Assembly: GCF_000234665.1 (NCBI RefSeq)
Contig: NC_018338.1
Coordinates: forward strand, 1,697,262 to 1,761,261
DNA length: 64,000 nucleotides
Direction: 5' to 3'
From: Leishmania mexicana MHOM/GT/2001/U1103
Taxonomy: Eukaryota > Euglenozoa > Kinetoplastea > Trypanosomatida > Trypanosomatidae
How positions within the stretch are numbered: the stretch's first letter is position 1; the number at the start of each line of letters is the position of its first letter. The notes beneath the pieces were generated by a model, which did no database searches, was not told the origin of the DNA, and was given only the letters and a program-made list of their open reading frames with translations. The position numbers and the translations under genes were made by a program. This document shows, piece after piece, positions 19,102 to 29,013 of the stretch.

Positions 19102-21320
19102 ACACCACGGAGGACCTCTTTCTCGCGCCCATCGTCGTCTCCTTTCCATTGTGTTTTGTCTTCTCTTTCCCCATTTTGTTACGGCATTGGACCTGTATCA
19201 ACTGAGCCCCCCCCCTCTCCCACACGCACACACACGCACGCACACATAAATACACAGAGAGACTGTGCGGATCACCGTCGACAAGTCGCCGTGACACCCC
19301 TCCGAAGAAGAAAAAATGTTATCGAAAAGACGCACGCGTTGACACCCCTTGAGAGAATGCTGTTGACGCACAGGTGACGCAGCCGCTACCTGATCTTGCC
19401 GGCGACTGCACTGCCCGGCCGCCAGCAGCGATAAAGTGTCACCGGTGCGCAACACGGCTTCCACTTCTCTGTTTTTCCCTCCCCTCTCCCTTCTGCTATT
19501 CGACGGCTGCGCGCACGCGCCGTCCAATAGGGCTCCACGATGGCCAGACGAGATGAAGGTGATGTGATGGAAGTAAGCGTTCCGTCACTGTGCTCCCCCT
19601 CGCCGACGAAGTGCGACGGAGACACTCTCGTCCCCATCGGTGAGTAAGCCGACGCGGCCCTTTCTGACATACGGTACAGAGAGCTATGGCACGCCGTAGT
19701 CTTTCTGGTACGGTGGCGGTGTGGGTCCCCACCACCACCACTCAAATACGTGGTACGTCTGACCAACTCGTTGGCTGATGGTTTACTTTTGCGCGTCCAA
19801 GCGACAGCTCTGCGATGGGACGATCGAGAAACGAGAAGTACGGGTGGTAATCACAAAGCATAGTGGTATCACAAAGAGTTACTTCTTTACCTCTTCGTCA
19901 CATCACTCACATCCGGCAACGAAAGGCTCGTTGGGCCTGCGTTAGCTTTTCCTTTTGGAGCCCTCACCGTGGTCCCAGGGCCCAGTACACCCACTCTTTC
20001 TGGGGGACTCCAAGCGGCCTGCACAGCCTGCCCTCGGGTATGGCTGGCGGACTCTTGGCGTCGGCGGACAGGTCTGTGCTGGCGCTGTGCCCAAGAGACA
20101 CACGGCCACGATGACGCTTGGACCAGCTCAACACCAGTCGTGTCCGCGATGCAACGAATGCACGCATCCAACAGCAGCTTGCTTTTTTTTGTCTGCCGTG
20201 GCTGCATTGCGGCGGTGTGGAGCGTACTCCTAGACCTCGCGTATGCTGTACGTGCTGGTATTGCAGTGGGCTGAACGACGCCCAACGGCGCTGGCAGGTG
20301 CGGCTCCTTCACGGACACCTTTTTGTGGGTTTTTTTCAGTGCGCCATTCCAACACAAACAATCAACAAGTATGTGTGCATGCACATCGACAGTTCACCTA
20401 CCACTGCTGCACCGCGGCGATGTTTATTCCGCCTCCAGCTTCATCGGCAAGATACATATTAAACGGTTCGCGCTCTCGTTACCGTTTTTTGTTTGGCTTG
20501 CCGAATCGCCACCTCTCCCACACCGTTGGTTCAGCTTTGCGATCCCATTGTGGGGGCTTAGTGTTTGGCACGCGCTTGGCACACAATCACCAGACGCATA
20601 TGGGTTCAGCGAAGCGGCAACGAGTAAACAGAGGAACCAAAAAAGGGGGAGAAGATGTTCGAGGAAGCCACTCGGCGTGGGATCTGTGCGGTGGCCGTCG
20701 CGAAAAGAAAATGCGAGCGAATGGGTGTGACGGTGTTTGGTGTTAGGTTTACAACGCCCATCGCATTTTTGCCTCTCGCTACTCATCTTCCCTCATCGTT
20801 TTGTGCAACTGTGGCGTCTCGTCATGGTGTTGTCCTCACGTTTCGAACAATATCAAACATGTTTTCTGCTCTCTTGCATCTGGCCCTGTGGCATGCCCTG
20901 CCATTGCTGTCTCTCTCTCTCTCTTTCCGCCTCTTTCTGGACAACTTGATGAAACCTGTACATGGTCCACTCCGCCACCACAACGCTACCTGTTGGAACG
21001 TGTGTGTAACAGGACGGTCTTTGACACGCAAGCACCCATACATGCGGCTTGGAGGTACTGTTGTCTCTCTCTCCTGCTGTTCCCATCCCAATCGCATTGT
21101 GCGTTTTCGTCGACACCTCGCACACGTAACCGCGAAAGGCCACCCCCTCATTCTCTGGCGACCGTGCGTGTTTGTTCGCGTACTCTGTTGCCTACTTTGC
21201 AGATAGGCCCCAGCGCAGGCATATATATATATATATATATCAGGGTACGTTGACAGCCGTTGTGCTAGCCTGTCCTCGCTATTTATCCCCCTCCCCCTGC
21301 GAACAAGCATTTGCAGCACC
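19102..21320. other. Long intergenic spacer (2.2 kb)
   Basis: No convincing gene, though the gap is unusually long for this unit. It holds (CA)n near 19222-19250, a less repetitive GC-richer core at about 19900-20300 in which no frame looks coding, and a (TA)n run at 21221-21240. C/T tracts at 20905-20935 and 21280-21300 could serve polyadenylation of the upstream mRNA and splicing of SEC63. Confidence 0.5.
21221..21240. repeat. (AT)n microsatellite
   Basis: A pure AT dinucleotide run lies about 80 bp upstream of the SEC63 start codon. Confidence 0.9.
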
Positions 21321-22799
21321 ATGGCAGAGGGTGGCGTTGGCGGTAGCGACGAGAGCTTTATCTCGTTCGCGTTCGCGGTGACGTCGGTCATTCTCATTGT
21401 GCTCTACATCCCATGGATGATCGGGAAGGCACGCCGGTTAGTGCTCTACTACCAGTCGACAAAGAAGGAGCAGGCGAGCATGGTAAGCCCATTGACAGAA
21501 CTGTGGGACTCCGCAACGTACATTCCGCGTGTGCTGTACGCCGTCGCCCAGGACCCATTGACGATCGTTGCCGGTGCGAAGGTGTGCGCTGCGGAGAAAG
21601 TTTTTTTTCTCCGTTGCGTGATGCCGAAGTTTCTCAAGTTTGTCATCCGCCCTCGCATCCTGTTGCCGATAGCTTGGTTTGTACTCTTTTCCTCCGCCAT
21701 GTACGCCTCCCTCACATTCGATCCGCACGCCATTCTTGGACTGCCATCCTCGGCCTCCACCGCTGAGATTCGGAAGACTTATCGTGCCCTCTCCAAGCGG
21801 TACCACCCCGATCACAACAAGACGGAAGGCGCCCGTGAGCTGTACATTCAGGTGCGTCGCGCCTACAAGGCGCTCGTGGACCGAGAGGCATTTGAGGAGG
21901 AGGAGAAGCAGACGGTGCAGGAGTTCTCCGTTGGTGTGGCGCTCCCGCGTTTTCTGACTTCTCGCGAGCATGACGGGCTCGTGCTGTTTGGTCTCCTTGG
22001 ACTTCTTATCGGTCTGCCTATCTACATCTGGTACACCTTCACAAACGACAAGAAAGTTCCGCGGCTGCTCTGGCACATCCGCTTCGACAAGGAGCGCGTC
22101 GAGCACTTCCTGCAGCACTTCGGCATCCCTGTCGATCCCAAGTACGTTGCCCGGCGCAGCTCACGCCGTGCCATTCTGCGGACCCTCATCGCACTCAACA
22201 TCGTGCCACCGAACGTACGTGAGGACATTGCCAATGCGTTTCCTCCGCTCCCCGATTTTGTGCAGCGGTGCATCGAGGCCGAGAAGAACGCAGCGTTGTT
22301 CCGCAACTTGGGTCTCGATGCCAAGGCGGTCGGCGCCCTGCAGTCGTACATGGCTGTGAACGGCGTCAAAATCGTGGACGAGTACGAGGCGGCGAACCCG
22401 CTGAGCAGCGAGGAGCCCAAGGCGGACGATTTCCATCGTATTCCACTTTCCGCGTATCGTGCCACCCGCTATCTCTTGCAGCAGCACACGGTTCAAGTAG
22501 ACCGTGCGCTGGAGGAGCTTCAGGTGGCGATGGGCGGCAACGTGCCAAGTGCCAAGAAGTTGTTGAATCTGCATGACGAGCTCTACGATCTGCTGGACAT
22601 GGTGTACCTGCGCTCCGAGAAGCCCAACAAGCAACTCGTCATGAAGCTTATCGCGGTGCCGCAGCGAGTTTCGGACATTATTGACGCCATAGAGCCCGAG
22701 CTGCAGCTTGTCTACCACCGATACTACAAAAACTACATGAACCAGATTCAGCAGCAGCAGCAGCGCGCCGCCCGCGGCGGGGGTGCGCGTCAGCAATAG
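21321..22799 (+). CDS. SEC63: SEC63: ER translocon J-protein
   Basis: 492 residues. SEC63 works with the Sec61 channel and recruits BiP through a luminal J domain for protein import into the ER. Topology fits: membrane segments at about 12-36, 113-133 and 217-239, with a J domain between the second and third (about 136-195). The J domain has the invariant HPD in KRYHPDHNK (near residue 162). A cytosolic Sec63 domain follows, containing the helical region around PDFVQRCIEAEKNAALF. The protein ends in a poly-Gln/Arg/Gly stretch. It is shorter than yeast Sec63 (about 660 residues) and lacks the long acidic C terminus that binds Sec62 in yeast. ATG 21321 directly follows an AG-containing leader (GCAG at 21315-21318). 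Confidence 0.93.
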   Translation: MAEGGVGGSDESFISFAFAVTSVILIVLYIPWMIGKARRLVLYYQSTKKEQASMVSPLTELWDSATYIPRVLYAVAQDPLTIVAGAKVCAAEKVFFLRCVMPKFLKFVIRPRILLPIAWFVLFSSAMYASLTFDPHAILGLPSSASTAEIRKTYRALSKRYHPDHNKTEGARELYIQVRRAYKALVDREAFEEEEKQTVQEFSVGVALPRFLTSREHDGLVLFGLLGLLIGLPIYIWYTFTNDKKVPRLLWHIRFDKERVEHFLQHFGIPVDPKYVARRSSRRAILRTLIALNIVPPNVREDIANAFPPLPDFVQRCIEAEKNAALFRNLGLDAKAVGALQSYMAVNGVKIVDEYEAANPLSSEEPKADDFHRIPLSAYRATRYLLQQHTVQVDRALEELQVAMGGNVPSAKKLLNLHDELYDLLDMVYLRSEKPNKQLVMKLIAVPQRVSDIIDAIEPELQLVYHRYYKNYMNQIQQQQQRAARGGGARQQ

Positions 22800-22870
22800 C
22801 ACGTTTTTCATCCCCACCATGTTCTCCTTTTTTCCCCCGCACCCCTTGATAAATCCGCGATGACGAGAGG

Positions 22871-23357
22871 GAAGGAACACACCTCAGTGCCCCAACTCTT
22901 TCTGTGTATGGGAAGAGGCAAAGCACCCCCTCCCCTATCCCCTGGCAACGCAGAGCCCCAGGTCCTCTGGCGCTGACAGGCTCACGCGTCTACGCCGTAG
23001 GGAAGCCAGTGCGATGCATCGCCACGGATGTCGGCAGTGTGTCAGGTGCTGAATGGCGTTGCGTCGGAGCGGCCGGCGTCCGCGCGGCACCAACGCATCT
23101 CTCACCCGGCGACCGGCACGATGGGGGAGGCGGCTGGGCGGCGTCGGGCGAGGCAAAGGGGGGGAGGAAGGCTGGTAGAGCACGAGGCAGGGGGCGTCGT
23201 GCTCTCTGACGACTGCGTCGGCGCCTTGCTGTAAGGCTCATCTGCAGCGCTGCTTCGCACGACTCGAGGAGGCCTGTGAGAGGCCGGGGGTGGTGTGGAG
23301 TGGAGTTTCACTCGCGTGTGGCAGAGAGTGGGCACGTTGATGCACAGGGAGGTGAAA
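22871..23357 (+). mobile_element. SIDER2-like degenerate retroposon, copy 1
   Basis: One of three near-identical ~0.47 kb elements in this window, located about 70 bp after the SEC63 stop codon, in sense orientation. Shared landmarks are a 5' block CACCTCAGTGCCCCAACTC, a central block GCTCACGCGTCTACGCCGTA, and a 3' block GTGTGGCAGAGAGTGG followed by an A/G-rich end. An A-rich 3' end and lack of coding capacity fit the short interspersed degenerate retroposons (SIDER) of Leishmania, which sit mainly in 3'UTRs and, for SIDER2, have been linked to mRNA instability. The SIDER2 name is assigned from memory. The exact ends are approximate. Confidence 0.72.
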
Positions 23358-24129
23358 AGGAAATGACACTATGCGCATACCAGCGGCGGCAGCTGTAGAA
23401 GGTAACGAGGCGAAGAAGAGAAGAGAGACAAGGTGCTACCAGGCACAAACACAGAGATCTCGAATGTGCAGTAGTTCTCTGGGAGTTTTCGTTTATATGT
23501 ACAGGTGTCTCTGCTCGGGATTTCGTGTGTCGTTGCTCCCAATGACATGGTGCGATTTCTCTTGGGCCTTCTCATCACCGATGCGTAGCAGTAAAGGTTC
23601 GTCTTGTTTGCATAACGGAGGGAAGGAGGCGAAGGAGGTGCTGTAGGCACCGCTGATCATAGTTCAACCCGCCACTTCTGTTTCCTTTTTATCAGGCCCC
23701 TTGCCGTGTAACGGGGAAGAGAAGCGGAGGGAGGACTGGGAATGCACCACTGGCACCGTGAGGCCGATGCTGTCCAAGAGCACAGGAATGATATACCTGG
23801 CAATGGATTGCACGGCTTCGCGAAAGAAGGATCTGCACCCGCAACGGCGGCTGATCGCCTCAGTCATGCGTAACGACGCGTTTCTTTTCCGTTTTAGGCG
23901 GCAACCCCACTGCGAGTCTGCCCCCACGTATCGCTGCATTTACTCTCTGAACACAAATGTCGTTCATCTTCGGCGCTTCTTCTCTTCTTCGTCACGACCA
24001 TCACCCCCACGCCACTCTCCCCCTCCCATCTTCTACCCCCCCCCCACACACACGCATCTGATGGACATGCACACATGAGAAGTTTTTGTACACTCGAGCG
24101 CATGCAAAGACCCCTTCTCATCGACCCGC

Positions 24130-24131
24130 AG
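24130..24131 (+). promoter_or_regulatory. Probable spliced-leader acceptor for CGR1-like gene
   Basis: The AG follows CCCCTTCTCATCGACCCGC and sits immediately before an A10 run. The predicted 13-nt 5'UTR is therefore almost pure A, ending right at the ATG (24145). This A-rich leader is unusual compared with the other leaders here. Confidence 0.5.
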
Positions 24132-24144
24132 AAAAAAAAAAGCT

Positions 24145-24489
24145 ATGGCCAAGCTAGAGCAGCGCAACCTTCAAAAGCCGCGAGGGGAGCCAAAGCACAA
24201 GCTGGACTCTCTCAAGGCAAAGACCAGCGTCAAGCAGAGGTGGGACAAGAAGATGAAGGAGAAGGAGCGCGTTCAGCGCGTGCGCAACTTGTCTCAGCAG
24301 CTCAAGGATGAGATCAACACGGAGCAAAAACGAGCCGCAGAGGCTCGCAAGGCAAATCAGCAGCGCAAGATCGAAAACGAAAAGAAAAACATGGTCGTTC
24401 AGAAGATCAAGAACGAAAAGGCGATTCGAAAGCTGAGCCCAAAACACCGCCGTGCCGCGCGCATCTTCATGCTACATGAGCTCAACTAG
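24145..24489 (+). CDS. CGR1: Cgr1-family rRNA-processing protein
   Basis: 114 residues, very basic, almost entirely charged alpha helix. It shows the Cgr1 (CCDC86) pattern: a K-T-S-x-K-x-R-W-D-K-K-M-K-E-K entry, a long E/K/R/Q helix without prolines, and a terminal V-Q-K-I-K-N-x-K-x-I-R-K-L-S-P-K-x-R-R block. In yeast Cgr1 is nucleolar and needed for 60S subunit rRNA processing, so a role in pre-rRNA maturation is likely. Length is close to yeast Cgr1 (120). It starts at the first ATG after the predicted acceptor. Confidence 0.85.
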   Translation: MAKLEQRNLQKPRGEPKHKLDSLKAKTSVKQRWDKKMKEKERVQRVRNLSQQLKDEINTEQKRAAEARKANQQRKIENEKKNMVVQKIKNEKAIRKLSPKHRRAARIFMLHELN

Positions 24490-26177
24490 CAACCGTAGTG
24501 GCCACTGCTTCTTTACGCTCACCTTGGTCTGTTTTACCTCACCTTTTCCTTTCGTCCCTGTCGATCCTGTGTGTTTATCGGCATTTTTTTTTGTGTGCGT
24601 GTGCACACCATCCGTGTTCAGCTGGGATATGACGAGTAAGCTAATGTTGGGCGCTGCATACAAAAACTATCGTGCCGTCTTCTAAGTTTCGCTGGTCGCA
24701 CGCGACTCTCTTGTGTGTGGAGGGGAGGTCTTCCTTGGTGTTGCGCTGAGCACTAACAACAAATCAGAACAACGCTGTCGTTCTTACCTCTCGTACTGCG
24801 AGGGCCTACAGGGCAGAAGTCACCCAAACGAGCAGGCACTTCAGTTAGACGATGCCAGAACTGTGGTCAACACTCTAGAGTGTCCGTCTCTAGAAACCTG
24901 CCCCCCCCCTTCCTTCGCTCCTCTCCACACGCTCCCGTAGCCTCCGCACACTCTCCCTCTCCTTCCATCTCCATACACCGTACTTCGGCCTCCTCCTCTG
25001 CTCCCTTGCTGCCGTTGCTTCTTCTCCGCCTCACGCGCACGGGAGGTCGTTCTCTTTCGCTGCGTTCGCCCTCCCCCACCCCCTCCCCCCTCTCGTCTCG
25101 CTCACTACATTCGACCGACATTCTGTAGTTGCACTATCGCTCGCTGGCTGAAGCCTTGGTGCACTTCCGATTCGTGAAGTGGTGGGAACCGTGCAGCAAC
25201 GCAAGACACAGATGTAATGCTGCTTTTCTTTTTCGCCTGTGTCAATTTCTATCAGTCTTTAATCTGTCGGACGAGCAACCACCGGTCATACGCGCAGGTG
25301 TGTGGACTGTTTTCTTACTATTTGTGTGAAGCTCCTGGGTGACCACCGGTACCCTCGTCATCGCTGCCTGCTCGCCATTTCCCCCACCCCCTCCCTCTTG
25401 CATCTCTCGTGCAATCAGTCGCTGCTCTGTTTTTCTTCTCTCTTCCCTCATCTCATCCCTCATCGGAAAGACCCGCCAGGACAGACACGGCAGATAAAGG
25501 TCACGGGTAGCGTCGCACGACTCATGTGAAGGGCGTCTGCGCCTACACTATCATTTTTTTTTCGCTCCCTACTTCTTTCCTTCCTTTTGGTCTGCTCACC
25601 AGACGCCTCACCTCTCTCCCTCGCTGCATCGCTCGAGCCGTCATTCGAAGGTGATCTCTCTTGCTTTCTGTGTGATCTGCAGCAGAGCCGCGTGTCCCTG
25701 TTGGTCATCGTGCGTGCGTGTGTGTGTGTGTGGGTGGGTGGGTCCCTGTTGGCGTCCGTTTTCCATCCCAGCATTCCTTCCTCCCTTCGTGCCTCTTCTC
25801 GCTTTGGGGGGGGGGGGATTTCGCCCTCACTCTGTGCTGGTGCTGGTGCTGGTGCTGTTTCACTTCATTTTCCACAGAGTAGCTCTTGGTAGCAGTAGCT
25901 GCCCACATAGACACACACACGCGCACACACCTTTACGTCACCCTCTCTCCTTGCTTTTATGTAGTCTCTCACCCCCTCCCGTTAGTTTGCCGCCCCTCCA
26001 CAACCTCACAAGCGGCACGTAAATAGTTACCGTCTTCCTCCTCTCCTGTGTTCCCGCAACGTTGCTTGCTTTTCTTTTTGTTGTTGCTGTCGTTGGGCAG
26101 TTGGGGCCAACCGAACTTCGGGGACGCGACACGCATACGCGCACGCACCCTCGACCAGAAGCACACCGACGCATCGT
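24490..26177. other. Long intergenic spacer (1.7 kb)
   Basis: C/T-rich spacer with several strong polypyrimidine tracts (24900-25115, 25370-25470, 25560-25625, 25940-26050), (GT)n near 25715-25735, a G12 run at 25806-25817 and a short (CTGGTG)n repeat at about 25838-25856. No gene seen. The many tracts suggest alternative splice or polyadenylation sites. Confidence 0.55.
25806..25817. repeat. Poly-G run
   Basis: Twelve consecutive G on the + strand, rare in a spacer whose + strand is otherwise C/T-rich. It is followed within 25 bases by a (CTGGTG)n repeat. Confidence 0.85.
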
Positions 26178-27275
26178 ATGGATACACGGTGTTGCACCCC
26201 GCCGTCCATTGGCGGTGGTGATGATCTCCTTTTAGCCTCCTGCCGGCATCAGCTGTTCGTGAACGAGGAGGACGATCGAGAGGTGGAGAACACGGCGCTG
26301 GAGACGAGCGTGACCTTGCGGCCGTCCGACAGCTTTCCGCGTCTCTCCCAATCGCACGCATCTGAGGAGACTCGGCCGAGCGACCCACTCGACACCAACG
26401 TGGAGCTTCCCTCACCCAGACGCCTGCCACGCTCTCCGCGACGCGCCTTTCAGCCTATCCCGATCAACCTCCCCAGCGACAACTGCTTCGGCCGAACCGC
26501 CTTTCAGGGCTGGCCAGTGGAGGCGACTGCCGGTGACGGCATCACAAGCACACCCTGGCGGCCCCCCACCACGTCGGGGCAGCGCAGCGCAGCCTCCGCA
26601 GCAGCATCAGCAGCCAACGCGAGCATGGCACATATGCAGACACCGGAAGTACAGCGCACAAACTACGCCGTGGCCTCTCCCAACATAATGGGGCATCTGC
26701 TCTACACACCCCAGATATCGCCGGTATGCCAGGCCTGGCGAACCAGCCTGGATGCCGAGCTCGACAATGTGAACACACGCTGGGCAGCCGACCAGTTGCC
26801 GTCCCTTACAACGCTCATCGACAAGGCCCTCTACGTTGGCGGCTTTCCAGATTCGCAGACGGTGCCGCAGCTGCACGCGCTGGGCATCCGCCACATTGTC
26901 AACTGCTGCGCGCAGGACATTCGCACAGCCCCCGAAGTGGCTGAGAGCTTCCACCTGCACCACTTTGAGTCATATGACTCGGAGGAGTACTTGATTCTCC
27001 ACCGCGACTACGACGCTTTTGCCGGGCTGATGTCCACCATTCTGGAAAATGGGGAGAAAGTCTTCGTGCACTGTATCGCTGGTGTGAATCGCAGCGTTGT
27101 GCTGTGCGCGGCGTTCCTCATGGACCATCTCTCGCTGAATCCGGTAGAGGCGGTTCGCGTGTTCCGTGCCAATGGACGCATGCGCATCTTGGACAACAAA
27201 GGCTTCCGCCATCAGCTCATTGACCACTACCTGGAAAGCATAGAGCAACACGACGCAAGCGTAGGACTGCTGTGA
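26178..27275 (+). CDS. Dual-specificity protein phosphatase
   Basis: 365 residues. The N-terminal ~200 residues are disordered (Ser/Pro/Ala-rich, little hydrophobic content). The catalytic domain spans about 208-352 and starts with L-x-x-A-L-Y-V-G-G-F (typical 'LYLG' entry of DSPs), with the strand H-I-V-N-C, then the P-loop H-C-I-A-G-V-N-R-S near residue 298 (HCxxGxxRS; Cys299 nucleophile, Arg305). An Asp in E-S-Y-D-S could be the general acid. The end of the domain, G-R-M-R-I-L-D-N-K-G-F-R-H-Q-L, fits atypical DSPs. These enzymes remove phosphate from Tyr and Ser/Thr. The retained P-loop says it should be active. The substrate is unknown, and no MAPK-docking domain is visible. Confidence 0.9.
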   Translation: MDTRCCTPPSIGGGDDLLLASCRHQLFVNEEDDREVENTALETSVTLRPSDSFPRLSQSHASEETRPSDPLDTNVELPSPRRLPRSPRRAFQPIPINLPSDNCFGRTAFQGWPVEATAGDGITSTPWRPPTTSGQRSAASAAASAANASMAHMQTPEVQRTNYAVASPNIMGHLLYTPQISPVCQAWRTSLDAELDNVNTRWAADQLPSLTTLIDKALYVGGFPDSQTVPQLHALGIRHIVNCCAQDIRTAPEVAESFHLHHFESYDSEEYLILHRDYDAFAGLMSTILENGEKVFVHCIAGVNRSVVLCAAFLMDHLSLNPVEAVRVFRANGRMRILDNKGFRHQLIDHYLESIEQHDASVGLL

Positions 27276-29013
27276 AGGAAGGAGATGGCCACGTGTAAAT
27301 GCTTCTCTATTCAGTTTACACTGTCGGGGACTTTCGGTTTCTTTCGCCCTCCCCCCTCCACCGTTGGCGGCACTCGTCTCTCCCGCCTCTCACCCTCTCA
27401 AGGCGCGTTGAGAACCGTTTGTGTTGATTCGCTGATGCTCAAGCACATCTGCTGCTCTTTCGCCGTGCTGAAAGACGGCACCACTCTCCCCCTCACCTTC
27501 ACTCGCGCGCAGCCACGAACGCCCGTTACATTGCAGCACACACACACAGGAGAACCCCCCCCCGTGATGCGCGCGCCGAGACGCCGTGTTGCGCTTATCG
27601 TGCCTGCGGCCTCCTCTCTCAAGTGTGTGTGTGTGTTGATGCTGATTTCTGCCGAATCGCGTCGCTTTGGTTACGTTTCTCTGTTGTTCTTCTCATGTAT
27701 TGTCCCCCTCCCCCTGATCGACGTGTTTTGTCCTTGCCGCTGACGGAGCTGTTCTTTTCGATGTAGTTGGTAGATGGACGCACAGATGCGTGTGTGTGTG
27801 TGTGTGGTTGTGTGCCCCCTAGTCGCCTCTTTGGGTCCTTTCTTGGTTGTTTGGACACACACACACGCACACGCCCACTTACACAGGCAAGAGAGAAAGC
27901 AATGCAAAGGGAAGGGGGTCTGGAGGAAAGACGTGTTGTCAGTGGCTCTCCAATCACATGCTCGGTGGGTAGGAGAAGTACGTTCGGCAGCAGAAGCGCT
28001 GTGTGTTGCTGCTGCTGCTGCTGAATGTGTAACCCGTCTGCGTTGTTTCGCGCCTCCCTGTCTTGCGCACTGGTGTGCGGGAGATGTTTGCTAGAAAACA
28101 GAGGTGTGTATGTATGCTCTCAGCGCTGTTATTGGAGTCTTGCGTCTCCGCTGCCGAAAACTCCGATGAAGCACAGCCATGCAGCCAGAGAGGACGGCGT
28201 GTGTGCCTGTGGTTCCTGGTGAGATCCTTTTTTTGTTTGCGTGTTTCTTTGTTTTCGTTCTCCCAGCATCCCCCCCCCCCCACTCGCCAGCCGCACGTTC
28301 CCTCCTGGGGCAGCACATGCATATATGCACGCGTATATCTAGACCTCCATCGAGCCTGACCGGAAGTCTGGCGTCGTGGTTGGTGTTGTTTTACGGCTCA
28401 TTTTCCTCTTGTACATTTCTGTCTCTCTTTGTTCTTGCAGCCCCGATCAGAAGAAGGCGAATCACCGGGATGACGAACTCCCCACTCACGCATCCATGTC
28501 CTTGTCATGGACCCACACGAGTCACTGTTGCGGATTTTGTTGGTGCTCGTAAGGGCCGACGCACATGTGCAGTCATGCACCGCCTTCATGGAAAGGAAGT
28601 GGGAATTCGGACAGAGCACGGCGGTGACGTCGCCTCTCTTACCCCGCCCTCCTCCCGCTCTCGCAGCACACCCGCCCTCTCCCTTGCAGTGGACAACAAC
28701 GGTGTTTACTTGTTGCGCTATTTTGATATGCACTCGCAACAACAGCAACGAAAACAAAAAAACGGTAAGCCCAAGTGAACGGCAGAAAGCACGCCTAAGA
28801 GTGGCTGTCCTCTCTCCGTCTCCGAATGTCTGCGAACCCTTTCCTAACTCTCCCCACCCCTCCCTCCTGTTGCTCTCTTCCACCTGTACGTTCAGCGCCG
28901 CCACCGGTCAGCTGGAACCAGGACACGGAAGGCGCTTACGGTGCACCTGTTCACTCCATAGAATACTTCTTGTGTTTGCTCCTTCTCCTCCCCCTGTTCT
29001 CTCCCTCGCATCG
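27276..29013. other. Long intergenic spacer (1.7 kb)
   Basis: GT/CA repeats at about 27620-27640, 27790-27812 and 27855-27875, a (CTG)5 at about 28008-28022, a C11 run near 28270 and C/T tracts. An open frame from about 28507 runs in phase into the next CDS, but this part is upstream of the predicted acceptor, low-complexity and unlike any family. Confidence 0.55.
28850..28895 (+). promoter_or_regulatory. Probable spliced-leader acceptor for SNAP50 gene
   Basis: A C/T tract (CCTCCCTCCTGTTGCTCTC) is followed by the AG at 28894-28895. No ATG lies between it and 29014, which decides the start of the next gene against a 169-codon longer frame. Confidence 0.55.

Larger units (their letters stand above)
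22800..24144. other. SEC63 3'UTR region with SIDER2-like repeat, then spacer
   Basis: The first half is occupied by a repeat copy (22871-23357). The remainder holds C/T tracts at 23965-24050 and a (CA)n just before them. Short open frames within the repeat recur in all three copies and belong to the repeat, not to genes. Confidence 0.7.

Noticed and set aside
28507..29013. 169-codon N-terminal extension of SNAP50
   Set aside because: It crosses the polypyrimidine tract and AG at 28850-28895; low complexity.
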